A stretch of 64,000 nucleotides of DNA. Origin: Plectrocnemia conspersa (taxonomy: Eukaryota; Arthropoda; Insecta; Trichoptera; Polycentropodidae). The translations under genes were made by a program, and so were the position numbers. Shown one piece after another: positions 37,461 to 50,718 of this stretch. Location: the NCBI GenBank assembly GCA_009617715.1, contig VTFK01000221.1, positions 248,001-312,000 of the forward strand, given 5' to 3'. Under the pieces are notes generated by a model that did not search any database, was not told the origin of the DNA, and saw only the letters and a program-made list of their open reading frames with translations. Numbering within the stretch: the first letter of the stretch is position 1; each line of letters opens with the position of its first letter.

Positions 37461-40130
37461 AAAGACACGCATACACAATAGTAGAATATTCGTTTGTAAA
37501 ATAGGTTTCAAGTTCGTGATTTTGATGCGTGTGTATCATCGAATTCGGCAAATTAATATGGACTTTAAATTGAATTGAAATGATAAGTAGGTTTTTGATC
37601 AAATTACGAAAAGGGCGATGTACTCATAGAGTTAAAATAGACTCATACATAAAACAATCCCATTTGTGAATTGAATGTCCTGGCATTTTCAATTTATTTT
37701 ATAATTCACATTTTATCAATGTGTACATTGTACTTTTTTTAATATCTAATTACTTAGCTGTAGCAATCTAGATATATATTTACAGATAGTTTGTTGGAAT
37801 GATAAATTATTATACTTTTATGAAAGCATATTTACGTTGTCCATACCATAAAAATATATATAATATAATATAATTTTATGGTTCAAATTTATTATGTCCA
37901 TAACTTGGTTTGATTTTTATCAGTAATTTTATTAAAATATCAGTTTTATTTATAATAAATGATTGGTTTTTAAAATTAAATGGTAAGCCATATTTTGACC
38001 AGAGAAACTAACATACTTATTAATATATATATTTATATATATATAAAATATTGGGTACATACATATATATATATTTTTAAATCATTTAAATCTTAAACCC
38101 ACAATATATATTTCCTACATTCGTTGCCAGCAAAATATCAAAATATGTAAAATGTTGGATTGGTCCAATTATTTTGGCACACCACTGTACTGCCATTTCT
38201 GCCGATTTTTGAATCATTGTACGCAGATAGCTAGACAATAATAAAATCTGTTTCCACCCTGAATCATCATATTGACTAAAAGATCGAAATCTAGACTCAA
38301 AACCATACTTTTTGAATTCGAAACTCGACCATGGCTGCACTAAATCATATTATGAATACCACTTAAATTTCGACTTGGAAAAATAATAATTCAGACGAAC
38401 TCGCACTGAAACGGAGCTACGCCGAAAATCGACCAAAACGAATCAGCGGCTATTTACTTTTATTTAATCCAAATCTTAAAGAGTTCAAGCAATACCTGCT
38501 ATTATACAAGGCCAGCTAACTCGTAACGTCATTAAGGAAAGGTATAGACTATTTGTTTAATATTTTTAGAGTACGATAGTTTACGATTACTGATGAACAT
38601 AAAACATTTAAACTAGATGTTGTAAACATAATATTTTACATTTCTATGGATAAAAAATCTCGTTATGGTTTTAGGCTTTGAGCAATTATTTCTCTTGAAA
38701 TACTAGAATCGTTTTGCCTTTTTTTTATATGTCATTCTAAATTTAATGCTATGTGCGTTTGCATTTTAGTTTTTCACTATATGCCCTTAAGCTTGTGACG
38801 TCACGACGAAGCTGAGCAGTTTGGGCTTTATATACAGGTGGTATTAATTCAACCCGATTTTTTAGATTACTTGTAGACTACGTGACGCAGACTACGACGA
38901 CAACAAACAAGAATATATACTCATAAATAAACGTGAACACTAAGTACCGTACAAATTATATGTTAAACAGACCACTTTAAATGATTTACTGACCGTTTGA
39001 CAAAAACATAATGCGCTTCTAAAAATACTCTTAAATGGAGCATTTCAAATTGTATCTCTCTATAACTAAAAATATAGATAAATATGATATATATAGTCGA
39101 AATTTTGACATCATTCAAATTCGTTGAGAACTTACAATATATTATTGAATTAGCAATATATTAATTGATACATAAACATTGTTTTCTCTTTACCATGACA
39201 GTAAATTTTTTTTGTTCGGTAACAGGAGTTTTATTGAGAAGAAATCAGGGCTAATCGTTTTCGTTGTCTTACATTGCATTAACATTTTTAATCCATGTAA
39301 TATATGTATTTACATTTTCAGCGCGCGTCAAAAGCAGCGCAGCGCATTCGCCAGTTTCTCAAACTGTGGGTTCAATTAGTAGTACATATAGTTTAATATT
39401 TTAATTTTTCAGTATTATTATAAATGTGAAAATATAACTAGCCTAATAATACACGTAACGACAAATATTTAATTTACTTGAAAAAATATTGACCAAATGC
39501 ACAAGGTCGTCGCTTTCGAGCACACAATGGACAATATTGCGTTTTATGGGACAGAAATAATGGTATAATTTAGGCGTCACATATAATATTATGATTGTGG
39601 AAAAAATCGATTTTCCACATTCACAACACAACAGCGACCTTCCAATCAATCACGTATGCAAACAAAACAAAAAAAAAACATCAATCAAATCTGAAAGTCC
39701 GGCTAAAAGCAGTGCATTCGCTTCGAACACAAACACAACACCCAAAAGCAGTAGTAGATACGTATAATATAATACTAATACACCATACTGTAAACACTGA
39801 GACGTTCGCGATGGGACTACCAGTCGCACGTTCAGAGTCAATAACTAAAAAGGAGCGAACGTTTATATTGTATATGTATAAAGTTCATAAAATATACATT
39901 ACGGCTCGGATTTATTTATAAAGTTTTTATTATTATAGCCCACATTTAACGTGTCCGACAAAACATGAATTTTAATCCCGGAACGGCGTCACGTGACCGG
40001 GGAAACATGCAAAACGGCGTTAATACCACCGGCAAAAACAAGAAAATACGGGACAAGCGAAAGGAATAAAAATAGAAAAAGACAAAATTAGCCGACTATA
40101 AATTACAATTATTATTATAGTAGTCACGCT
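37461..40130. other. Gene-free stretch
   Basis: AT-rich, with A/T microsatellite-like runs near 38020-38075. 38215-38285 resembles 61795-61875 (shared ACGCAG, TAGACAA, CTG.TTCCACCC.GAATC), indicating a dispersed repeat. No gene recognised. Confidence 0.35.
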
Positions 40131-40139
40131 TTGAATTTG

Positions 40140-40459
40140 CGTTTGTCATACATGGCTCACAGCCCCGCCCCCGAGAGGAAAGCGATTGGTCGAGCGTAGA
40201 AAGCGGGAGGAGGTATATTGCGTAAAGTCAAATTGCGTCGATATTACTATTTTTATTATTTTATTTTATATACGAAACAGTGACACTCGTGTCGATCGTA
40301 TGATTTAATGCGCGGACCCCGATTCCGTGCTGCGTCTAATAATAAATATTATATTGTCAGATATTTTATATGCGGCGAATACCGTCATATTTTTACGGTT
40401 GACGTTAGACTCCCACGCACGCTAACCTGTTGTGCAATTAAATTGTGTACGTTTCCAGG
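40140..40459 (+). promoter_or_regulatory. Candidate promoter and first exon
   Basis: CCCCGCCCCCGAG (GC box) at about 40164 is followed by GATTGG (inverted CCAAT) near 40184, then CpG-rich sequence ending TTTCCAG|GTATCT at about 40459, a good splice donor. An open frame from 40308 reaches the donor but is not recognisable. The arrangement suggests a transcription start; there is no direct proof. Confidence 0.3.
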
Positions 40460-41419
40460 TATCTATTTAAATGAAAATGTTTCATTTTTAATTAGAATTC
40501 AGTATAAGCAGTACAATATGACGAAAGTCGCCTAATTGCGACGTGGATAAAAATAGTATATTCAGGTTGACAAAAATTTAATAATAAATGTCAAAACAAT
40601 AATGGTTATGGGATTGACGCAATGATATTATTTTAAAAACAGAAGTGACAAGATCAATTCTATGCAATTTATGTTTAAGATTTGCTTCTTTCATTGAAGA
40701 CTAATAGTCCACACGGTGCATCAAAAAGCAGATATTCACATTATTTAAAACCAAAAATATATGAAAATATTTATCATATCACGATTCATGATTCTTGCAA
40801 TTAGAAATTTTATATTTTTAGATGAGTCGAAAAAAAAACACATACTACATCAAGTGCAACCTTAAATTGACGATGACTCGAATGCTAAATAATGAATCTG
40901 AACTAAACTACAATTGTTTAAGATGTACCTACCTATATTTATAGAATACATACAAGGAGCGGAACATTGCCTTCAAAAGCACACACTTTCTATGTAGTAC
41001 TGTACACAATAATCATTATTATTCAAAAGGACAGATTTTAGTTTTTTGATGCGGTTCCGTTTGTGTTAAAATTTGTTTGCAAATTATTGTTGACTTTATT
41101 GCTTTTTGAACGATTAAAAAATATTAGACATGGGAGAAAATATTTAGCGGATGTAAATTAGTAGCAGTAAATTTAGGTATTCGATCTAAAAATTCAGAAT
41201 CAATACCTAAGAAGCAAAGAAATAATGAAAAATCAACAACAGCACCAGCTGAATTATATAATTTTATATATGTACTGTATTATCGATAATTTGACAACTG
41301 GAATAATGCAGCAAAATAAATAAATAATATATTCAGTTCCATGTTGTTATTCCTAAAAGAAAATCTAGAAAAAACAGTCTCGAATCTATCCCGAAAATAT
41401 TTTTTTTAAATATGTCAAT

Positions 41420-41970
41420 TGAGTAAAATCATATCGGAATACATTTTCACTAGTAAATATATATTTTTACCAGTGAAAATATAAATTATCAGGTGCTAGT
41501 AAAATTATATGATTTCAATTTTCAATATCTTTACATAATTATCTTTATTTATTTACATCCAGTGTATTTCCAGTTATATTTTCACTAGTTAATTCCAAAT
41601 ACATTTTCATCAGTAGATATATATTTCTATTAACTAAAATATAATTTACCAGATAGGCGCTAACACGCTGCTCTAAAATATCTATGAAATTCAATTTGAC
41701 AGTTGCGAAACGTCCATCTGCTGTTCAAACTCAAACCTAATCTAGTGAAAGTTCTAAAACTAATAATAGTTTTAGAACTTTCATAAGATCAAGTCCAAAA
41801 TACAATTCTTACCGATATTACTATTATCTGATCAAAGTATATTCAAACCGAATTTTGGTCAATAGAAGAGCGCAAAAATAATTATCATTTCTCAGAAGGC
41901 AAAAATTCACGCCAAAAGCAATAAAATCGCGACGGCACGATTTTATTGCTTTTGACGTGGATTTTCTTTC
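41420..41970. repeat. Foldback/tandem repeat element, copy 3
   Basis: It contains TTTTCACTAGTAAATATA-type ends, the GTTGCGAAACGT block, an inverted GAAAGTTCTAAAACTA pair (about 41746-41782) and a short foldback centred near 41933 with CAAAAGCAATAAAATCG arms. Order matches copy 1 at 14370-15004, with an internally shortened palindrome. Confidence 0.7.
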
Positions 41971-41999
41971 AAAATCATTTTACAATTCAAATTCAAAAA

Positions 42000-43000
42000 T
42001 TAAATTTCTTGTACCATAACGTATGAAATATTTTTGTCTATATTTAATTCTCCGCCACTATTTGACACATATTGGATCAAATTATGCTGCAAAAAGATTT
42101 TACCACACAGAACTCTAGCGTATTGTTAAACACCATTTGAGAAACACTGCTTTAGATACGTTCATTATATTATAGCGTTCTAAATTAGATGATTAATTAT
42201 AAAAATCACTCAGCAAGACATGTTAAAATGATGCAATCCTAAGACACGTAAGCGGTTGACGCATCTGAAGATACCCAGAGGCAAACCAAACATACAGCAA
42301 GAAGGCTATTGAATAAATCATCACATAAAGAAATGTAAGTTATACTAAAATTAATTCTATCCAATCTACTTTAAGCCGTCATATTTACGACGCCCTTGAT
42401 TGGCGCTCGGATTCCGGTCACTTGCTACCCTCTACACTTCCGGCCCTGGCGAAGGGGCGAACGCCTTCATCGGGGTGTCGGAAACGGCTTCAGCAATTGC
42501 CGGCGTCTGATAACGACGCCAACAAAACATACACACCTGACTGATAGATAAGAGCGCAATTGCACGTTCCACGCCTCACGTCCGCAAAATTGCAGTTTTG
42601 ACCTCTTATATTATATAACGTCTAATTAACGCTCCAAAATTCGGCTCTATCCGCATAGATGAGATATGTAGATGGTATTGTTAATAAGGAGTCGCCCAAA
42701 CGTCGATCGTAATATAATTCGAAGGTTGAGTTTCTTCGATGCAGATATGGCATGCATGCGGATATTTTCGCAAAAAAATCGAAGCATACTGTGGGTAGAT
42801 TAAACTACAACGACTGTGCAATTAAATTGATACTGGAGTGTATATTGTGTTAAAAATTAAAAGCGACAATAGTCGACAGTTCGAAATTGTGAAGGTCTTA
42901 TGCATATTCGAACGATTGTCTTCCGGACTCGTGTCTGTTTATGCAAAAGTGCGTAGGTGACGTCAATGCAGCTATTATTTCAGTGTTTATATTATATAAT
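42000..43000. other. Gene-free stretch with a GC-rich patch at 42370-42600
   Basis: 42370-42600 is much richer in G and C than its flanks, but no frame gives a recognisable protein. Probably a fragment of a transposable element. Confidence 0.3.
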
Positions 43001-43049
43001 ACATTTTTCTATGACATGACTATTGACATAAGCATAACTTTGTTAGGAA

Positions 43050-43284
43050 GTAATACAAATGAAGCCCTTGAATACCTAATTTATAATTTATAGGGCAAAT
43101 CTACAACAGTAGCCTCTAAAGTAAAACGATAAAAAAATATAAAGATTATATATTTGGCGCTCTTAAAGTTAAGGAAATAACTTAGGTTAGGTACTTAATA
43201 TTGTAAGATTTCTGACAAGTAAACCATATTGTAAATACATGAGAATAAAGAATTTGTAAAATTAAAAAAAAAAAAAAAAAAAAA
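43050..43284 (+). mobile_element. Polyadenylated retrocopy 3' end
   Basis: An AATAAA (43244-43249) lies 15 bases before a run of 21 A (43264-43284). This is the form left by a reverse-transcribed polyadenylated RNA. The sequence upstream is not recognisable as a gene, so it may be a LINE 3' end or a processed-RNA insertion of unknown source. Confidence 0.5.
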
Positions 43285-43910
43285 TTCTGTTTTAACTGTG
43301 ATTTTATTTGAATTTTTATTTTTTAAATGTATATGTAATTTTTCTGTAAATATATTTTCTATGTATGTAAATTTATATTTATTATATGTAAATAATTTAT
43401 ATCACTATACAAAAAAAAAATATTTTATTAATTTTTGAAATGCTTTTAATTACATTTTTTAAATAATATATAATAAAAACACGTTACAGTTTCCCGATAA
43501 TAACCGTTATTGCAACGTAGATTGAAACAAAAACAGCACACATCGTATATTTCGTGCGAAGTATATGAATTATGTGTAAAAAATGTCGTGACGTACGCTG
43601 CTTTATAGTATTTAGGGGGCCAATCGTACTTGCAAATTAAAACTAGTTTATTATTTTCGTCGATATTATACTAGCGTATGTGACGATCAAATATTTAGAG
43701 CGGATCAGGATAACTTGCAAATGGATTGGAAACAAAAGACAGTTGATATCTCTACAAACAAAATAATATATTTAGCCTTTTACTTGTATTATTTTATAAT
43801 ACAAGTAACGACAAAGTTGATGGGATGTGCTTAAATGCTAAGTGCCAAGTGACAGCGTTGTCAAATCTCTACCTGTTAATATAGCAGTTACGCAAAAAGA
43901 TTTTTCTAAA

Positions 43911-44203
43911 TCTTCCATTGTAACATGACAATCATAGACCCAATGCATTAACACCGAGTATATCAGTACAAATCAGACACATATAATATATACAAGTAGT
44001 TAAAAAACCAGACTAATAGTCTGGGAATAAGCGACATAGTATATATAATTAATTATAAACTATTATGTATTTAAATTAACAATCAATATATTTTGTTTAA
44101 TAATAGCGCATTTTTGTAAATAAAAATTCGAGTACTGCATGGACCTGAACCATCGATCTCTGGATTATCAGACCAGCGCCTTGCGGATTACACAATTCCG
44201 GTC
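43911..44203 (-). mobile_element. tRNA-derived SINE, copy 2, interrupted by a piggyBac element
   Basis: On the minus strand the head (44131-44203) has GGTTCAGGTCCATGCAG, then GAATTTTTATTTACAAAAAT, the same AT-rich body as copy 1, and a tail with GCATTGGGTCTATGATTGTC and TTACAATGGAAGAT. The 5' edge is cut by the TTAA target of the piggyBac element beginning at 44208. Confidence 0.7.
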
Positions 44204-44207
44204 TTAA

Positions 44208-46628
44208 CCCTTTGAGGAGTATCGCCGTACATATACGGCGGTCGATCTTTCTGTTTTGAGGTGGCCCTGAAGAAATAAAAATATTATATTTATATAATAT
44301 TTTTTAAATTAAAATTTATGTAAATAAATTAGAGAGTATGAAATAAATAAGAGAGTATGAAATTAATTAATATAACAAAAAATATTCAATATTCATTTTA
44401 TAATAAATATTGAAAGCTTCTGTATTGATATAAAAAAATTCACAAAAGTCAAATAATATATAATAAATATGTAAAATAAATTTAAAAAATTTAATAAATT
44501 ATTAAAACATACTAATATAAAAAACTAGTAAAAAAAACAAAAAGAATCACTCATTTTTTTATTATTATTTACTATAAATTTACTATTAAATAATAATACA
44601 TAAAGAACAAGAGAAATATTTATTGAAATAGACGTGAAATTAACTCACTCCCAGGTATATACTAACAAATTAACAAATGTTTACTAAATAACTCACTACT
44701 CAAATGTATTAGTATTAGACAATAATAATGCAAGAGCGAAAAACTAAGTTTTAACACGAGAAAATCGTATAGGCACGAACATAGCATACTCACAACACTT
44801 TCATATAAAACTCCCACAAGACGAACTTTTGCACTACTTAAGCTTCAGACTTGCTTCTTTTCGACAGAGTTCCTCTGAACTCGCACCAAGCGAAGCAACG
44901 CTGAAGCATCGACCGAGACAAATAAGACAAAAAAATCAGCCGCTTCCCTCTTCACGTCAACCCTGGTCCAAATACGAAGTTTACCAGACTTTCTGACTAT
45001 ATGAAACACAGAATAATAATTTATAAATGAATAAAATAATATTGGTGTAACACGGTACAAAAAATGTATTTCATAAAAACACACTAGCATGCACAAATTT
45101 TCGTTCAACTAAACGTATGGGGTAAATTAAATATGGATGCCGTTAATCACAGACTATATTTAACCGACCTGCCTGTATCAGATAGCTGTATATTCAGGTC
45201 ATTGCAACATTTACTCCCCGATAAGGATAATTATAAATCAAAATTAGCCAGTTTCATCGCATTCAAAGGTACTGGAGTAATTAAAATACTGTTCGAATGA
45301 CCCATTTCATAAGCCACTTAAACGATTATTATCTGAAATTAGACTCGTTATTATACATATATTAACTGTACTTCTCCACGTGTGTTACATCCTATCTAAC
45401 GTGTAAGCACGCATCGTAAATTAAAGACACATAATCATCGATTTTCCTGAATTCCGCCACGCCATTGAACTACTAAACAATAATAAACAACAACAGGTAT
45501 TACCTACATACCGCACACGAATGTTATTAAACGCACACGCGTTATCGTTAAAGCAACAAATTTAGTAGTAATATTATTGAAGTTTAAACGTTGCGGTTCA
45601 GCGGATGTGCGCGGTTTAATTAGTGATTCTGTGAAAAGATCCGACGATTTTCCGAGAGCTGAATGTTTAACGTCGAAATATAAACGTATTTATTCCGTGG
45701 TATAAATATAGAAAAGACGTTCGGGAAGTGACGCATGAAAATATCATATAAATAATATATGGACGTTTTCGAGTTTATTATAACGCTGCGATACGCATTT
45801 ATACATTTATAATGGTTATAAATATATTCCATATACGGTTAACCTGATACGCTTTGTGGCGTACTTACATATGAAGATGTAACGTAGCGAATCTTCCTCT
45901 ATGATATACATATTTTTTATATGTATATATTTTTTACTTAACAGGGCAATAAATTTGCCCTCACAATGCCATACCGTAGACATACACTATTGTTAAATCT
46001 AATTACACTCGCCTCCCATAGCAGTCTCCAGTTTTTGGTCGATAGTTCATGGATTCTGGGCTCGCTCGAATAATTTATAACTCATTCGACTTCCGTAATA
46101 CGAAGCAATATGCATATATTTTTCATAAATCACAATCGCGTATATATAGTAGCGTATAAAAGCTGCTGAGAGTGAAACTATATTATATAACGTATAATAT
46201 AGGTAATATTATATTATAAGAGGAGAACAACGGACTCGATAAACTAACCCGAGTCTAGTAAGATTGCTTTCATATTTCAAAACTTTGACTTTGAAATATT
46301 ATTAAGCACGCGCTGGCAAATGGTAATAAAGTAGAAATGCGGATGTGCTTTGGAAATAAAAATTAAAATATAAATATTAACAAGTAACGAATCAATAAAA
46401 TGTAATTGAAAATCTTATATGAAAAAGTGCCGATGTATTTTATTTCATACTCTTCAATTTATTGCTATTATTTTCTATATAAATCAAATTAAAATATTCA
46501 TAATTTTAATTTTTTAAATTATTATTTTTTCAGTTATATATATTATGTAAATATATAACTATCTGGGTTACCTCAAAAAAAAGTAAAAGATCGAACACCG
46601 TACATGTACGGCGATACTTCTCAAAGGG
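44208..46628. mobile_element. Non-autonomous piggyBac element A (2.4 kb)
   Basis: It is bounded by TTAA on both sides (44204-44207, 46629-46632). Terminal inverted repeats of about 46 bp begin CCCTTTGAG and include a palindrome: GCCGTACATATACGGC at 44224 and CCGTACATGTACGG at 46598, then TCGATCTTT. The interior is AT-rich with no recognisable transposase, so it would need a helper. 44290-44710 resembles 53430-53740. Confidence 0.85.
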
Positions 46629-46639
46629 TTAAGTGATTC

Positions 46640-47285
46640 GGTTATGATTTTTTAACATTTAACGTTTTTTAATGAAAATTTATTTGATATTTAAATCAAA
46701 GCAAACGAGAGTTAATTAGAATAACAAGTGTGGCAGGAAGTTCTCGCAGTAAGAATATTTCCGCAAAAATTATTGGAAGTGAATATTTATATTTAAACAG
46801 TGAAAATCGTTTAATATGAAATATGAACTCATAAAGTTGGAAATGTTTTTTTTTTTGTTACTATTATAAAATTATCTGAAAAGTTAAGATAATTTTAGCA
46901 TTAATTAATAATTGATTATCACTTGATTTTATCGAAAAAAATCACATACAATACATTTATATACATATGTACATAATATATTTTTTGTGAATAAAACTAA
47001 CTAAAATATTTTTATCTACAAATAATATTGTCTCTGTTGGTTAATTTTACTTTTTGTTTCATGTTAAAATAAAATAAATAAATAAAAACATTATATATTT
47101 TTTTTTTTATTTCAAATTTCGTTATTCACTGTAAATGTATCATATTTATAATCACATAATTAAACATGATTATTTATTTTACAGATGTATGTGATGTTTT
47201 GAAAATATTGATGAAACTTTTGATTTGATATTATAATATAGTCAAATAAAAAAAAATGAAAGACAATCGCAAAAAAAATTGAATA
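46640..47285. other. Gene-free AT-rich stretch
   Basis: Very AT-rich, with no coding signal and no clear repeat boundary. Confidence 0.35.
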
Positions 47286-47290
47286 TTCAA

Positions 47291-47427
47291 CTCCCCAATA
47301 ACACGGTACATTGATGACGTGCTATTTGGATGCCCGTTATTTATGTATGAGCGAGCCAAAGGGAGGATATCTCACCAAACGCGCCTGATTCGTATTATAT
47401 GTACGTATTGCAAAAAATTGTATAATA
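47291..47427. mobile_element. MITE with CCCCAATAACACGG end, partial copy
   Basis: The sequence follows the right half of the complete MITE at 58442-58636, read in reverse: CCCCAATAACACGGTA, CTATTTGGATGCC, GAGCGAGCCA, GGGAGGATATCTCACC, CGCGCCTGATTCGTAT. The opposite end is missing. Confidence 0.75.
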
Positions 47428-47439
47428 CACGGAAATTTT

Positions 47440-50400
47440 CTATAATCACTTTGAAACAAGAAAAACGGTGAGCGAAGAATTTTCGATCTTTATCAGTATA
47501 TTACGTATTAAAGTCGCGAAAATGGTTGATTGGAAACATAACTTTTGAGCAATGCGTCTAGCGACATCTTGAATACACGTGACGGAAACATATAAGTCTC
47601 ACGACTCACGACGCTGCAGACTTAAGTTAGAAAGGGATGACGCTGATATATAGTATAGAACTACCGTCTCGAAAGGTTTATGTATTCTCGTTCCAGTGGT
47701 ATCCGTCAGGTGTATCAGATTATTCAACGTGCCGAGAGGTAATCAAGTTAACGACGCGGCACCAAGTTTCCGAAACTTACTATCGTCTGGGACATCGGCA
47801 CTGGAGTTGCAATCTGCATATATGAAGAAACAATGCCGGAGAAAATCGTCGCAACATCGAAACTCCAAATGATCACAATGGCCGCCGGAGCGCAACAATG
47901 CACGGCACTCTTGGAAACCCTTTGATACACATTTAACCCGAAAGCGCCCCTCAGCTTTAAGACCGCTGTCGCTATTTATACTTGCATAATGCATGCAGTT
48001 TTGCCGGTGGGCCCCCACCCACCCCCGCGGAGGTTTATGGAGATTAAGACCTGACTTATGCATGTACACAGAGCTGAACATGGGTTGGTTTTAAGCGACA
48101 ATGGTAGTGTGGTTGTAGAGCTATTGTTCGATTTCCGCGTCGTTTCAGTTTAATTATTAAAAACGAAGAATGACTGCGCGCTTGCACGACTGGCTAAACC
48201 GCCGTTTACGAGTTTTATGACGCAAATTAATTTTAAAATATCAGGCCAGTCCATAATCACATATACGTACAAGTGTCATTGTGTCTAAATAAGTCTATTA
48301 TCCTATTCTTCAAGGCACATAAAAGAGGTGAGAAGAGCGATCGAGCTGACTAGCAGAGATCAGAGACCAGAGAGACTTTTCAACTTCACCACTGCGGGGA
48401 ATATATTATTCAACATCAATCCCGACCATATACTACAACCTTTTTGGCTCAACCTAAACTCTCTTATCATTCGACACCCCGCCTGAATGCAATAAAAATA
48501 TAACAGCTCTTCCAGCTTATTTTTCATTGTGAACTAAAAAATACTATTAGTTATGGTTTTTATATTAAATTTATTTATAATTTTAAAGCTCGATTAAAAT
48601 ATATTTTTTATATGTATAACTGCGGGTCACTTGTTGGATGCGGTTAAAAACGACACTGTCACCTTCGTGCGTTAGGTATCTAAGTTTAAAAAGTGGGTGC
48701 CGGACAATCACTTGGAAGCCAATTGCCGACACCACACTCGGCAAAAATGCACCAAATCTGTGAACCGACATGAATTATCTTAAAGCACAACTGATGAAGC
48801 TCCACTCAACAAAGACAAAGACCGTTTAGAGGCGAAGATTTCAGCGGTTCTTCGGATCCCACAACAGAGCCGACCGCAAATTCCCTCAGATACAAAAGCT
48901 CGGTTTAGCGTGCGAAGCCGAATCGATTCGGTATTATTAAATGTGTACCATGTACCGCGTATCCGCCATAACCCCAAAATGCACCGCCCAAATGCAAATT
49001 CTATCTATAAAACCTATCTGATGTAATAGCCAAAGCTACGTTTTCAATTATTATTATATTTACGAAACACTCGCACGCTCCGTGCACTCTCAAGATTTTC
49101 CCGTCTGGCGGGCGTTTTTCTCCCGCAATAGACGTACGTGAGTGGATTAAGCCGGTAGGGCCGTTAGCGTTAACCAACCACCCGCCCAACCACCCACCCA
49201 CTCGTGTTTTGTTTATTTTTCAATCCACTCCAGCAGAATAGTGGATGGTAGTCGCTTACCTTTTATTCGCAACAAACAGACGTGAAAAAATAAATGGAAT
49301 GCAAGAGAAAATCGTTGGGGTGTTTTTTCTCAATCTATATAATACCGCATTGAAGGTTGTTTATCTGGATATTAACACTGCCCTTTTCAACCAATCAACC
49401 ATTGTGTATATAAAGCACTACTTTCTACCGCTTTTAGTCGCTACGCGAGTTTCAATTCGTTTATACGGAACCAGAGACATTGTATTTTAATATACTTGAC
49501 AACGTCAGGCTTCTGATACAACTCGTTGTTTCAGTCGCCAATGCTCAGTTTCCACGTATCAAAACTAGTCTTAATCGACTCGTAGATAAACGTAGTATTA
49601 TGAAAGTTTTTAACAAAAATATATTTAAAATTTCTCCTTGCGCAACCAAATGAATCTGAATAATTTAAGAGCATCATCAGTACTATGTTAAATCTAAATG
49701 GGGAAACTATTCTTTTAAATTATATCTATTTACATAGCTCTTCGATTTTGCTTTGCGTTATTTTAAATACGATAAAATTTATTTATACTACATAATGGAG
49801 CTATAATTCGTATCAAATACGACGCACATTTTGAAAGAATAACAATTTCGTAATTAACTTTTTTGTAATATCCCCAGGGGTTTCTCTTTATCTCGTAAAT
49901 TTTGACAAGTTAACGTATTTCGACGATGTGAAAAAAAAATTCGTCGCGAGGAACGAAGAAAATAAACATATTTTTTAAAACAATCGTATTATTAATCAAA
50001 TGGTTCGCAACAACGCAATTTGCGAGCCGCATTGAGCAAATTGTCACGCATCCAAAGATCACACGATCATCGGTCAATAAATTTATACTATATTTTAAAT
50101 AGATATAAAATGTAAAACAGCACTATCATCGTGTAAATTGGCAACAGTATTTCATGTTGTTTGAAAAATAAACGACAAGTGTACGAATAAAGCATGCGAA
50201 GAAACGCACCACAGCGGAGCAGCGCTTCATTTTTAAGCAGTAAAGGTGTGAGACCAATTTAAATTAATGAAGAATGAAATAGTCCCACTTTTGGAGATAG
50301 AATAACATTTATTAAGGGCATAAATAAAATGAAAATGTTTCACTATTCGGTCAGTATGAAAAATTCAGTATGTAATACAAATTAAAATAATCGTTTTTTA

Positions 50401-50640
50401 AATATAAAATAAATACTGATAATTCATTATTTATAATGACAGTTTTGACAATGTAAAATAATAACCTTAAAAGTGTTTTATATATTATCAGCAGTGTTAA
50501 ATGTATTTTTAAATTTTGCAAACAGGTAGCAGTACAAAAAAAGGCATGCTACTAGGGTCCTCAATTCAATATATAATATTCGATTGAGAACATTCGAATA
50601 GTTGAACGAATATTCGTTTATACTATCTCGAATGAAATTT
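47440..50640. other. Gene-free stretch with GC-richer patches
   Basis: 47560-48130 and 48580-49210 are GC-richer. A 112-codon minus-strand frame (47743-48081) is cysteine-containing but matches nothing I know and is overlapped by another open frame. I do not call it a gene. Confidence 0.3.
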
Positions 50641-50718
50641 GAAAAAATCTTAGAATGAAACAATTTGTATACTAGAATTAATATAAATTATTTCTATAGA
50701 AAATAATAACTATATTAA

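Noticed and set aside
44845..45108. 87-codon frame inside piggyBac A as its transposase
   Set aside because: No piggyBac catalytic block or cysteine-rich tail is recognisable.
47743..48081. 112-codon minus-strand frame as a gene
   Set aside because: No recognisable motif, overlapped by another open frame, in a locally GC-rich patch where long chance frames are expected.
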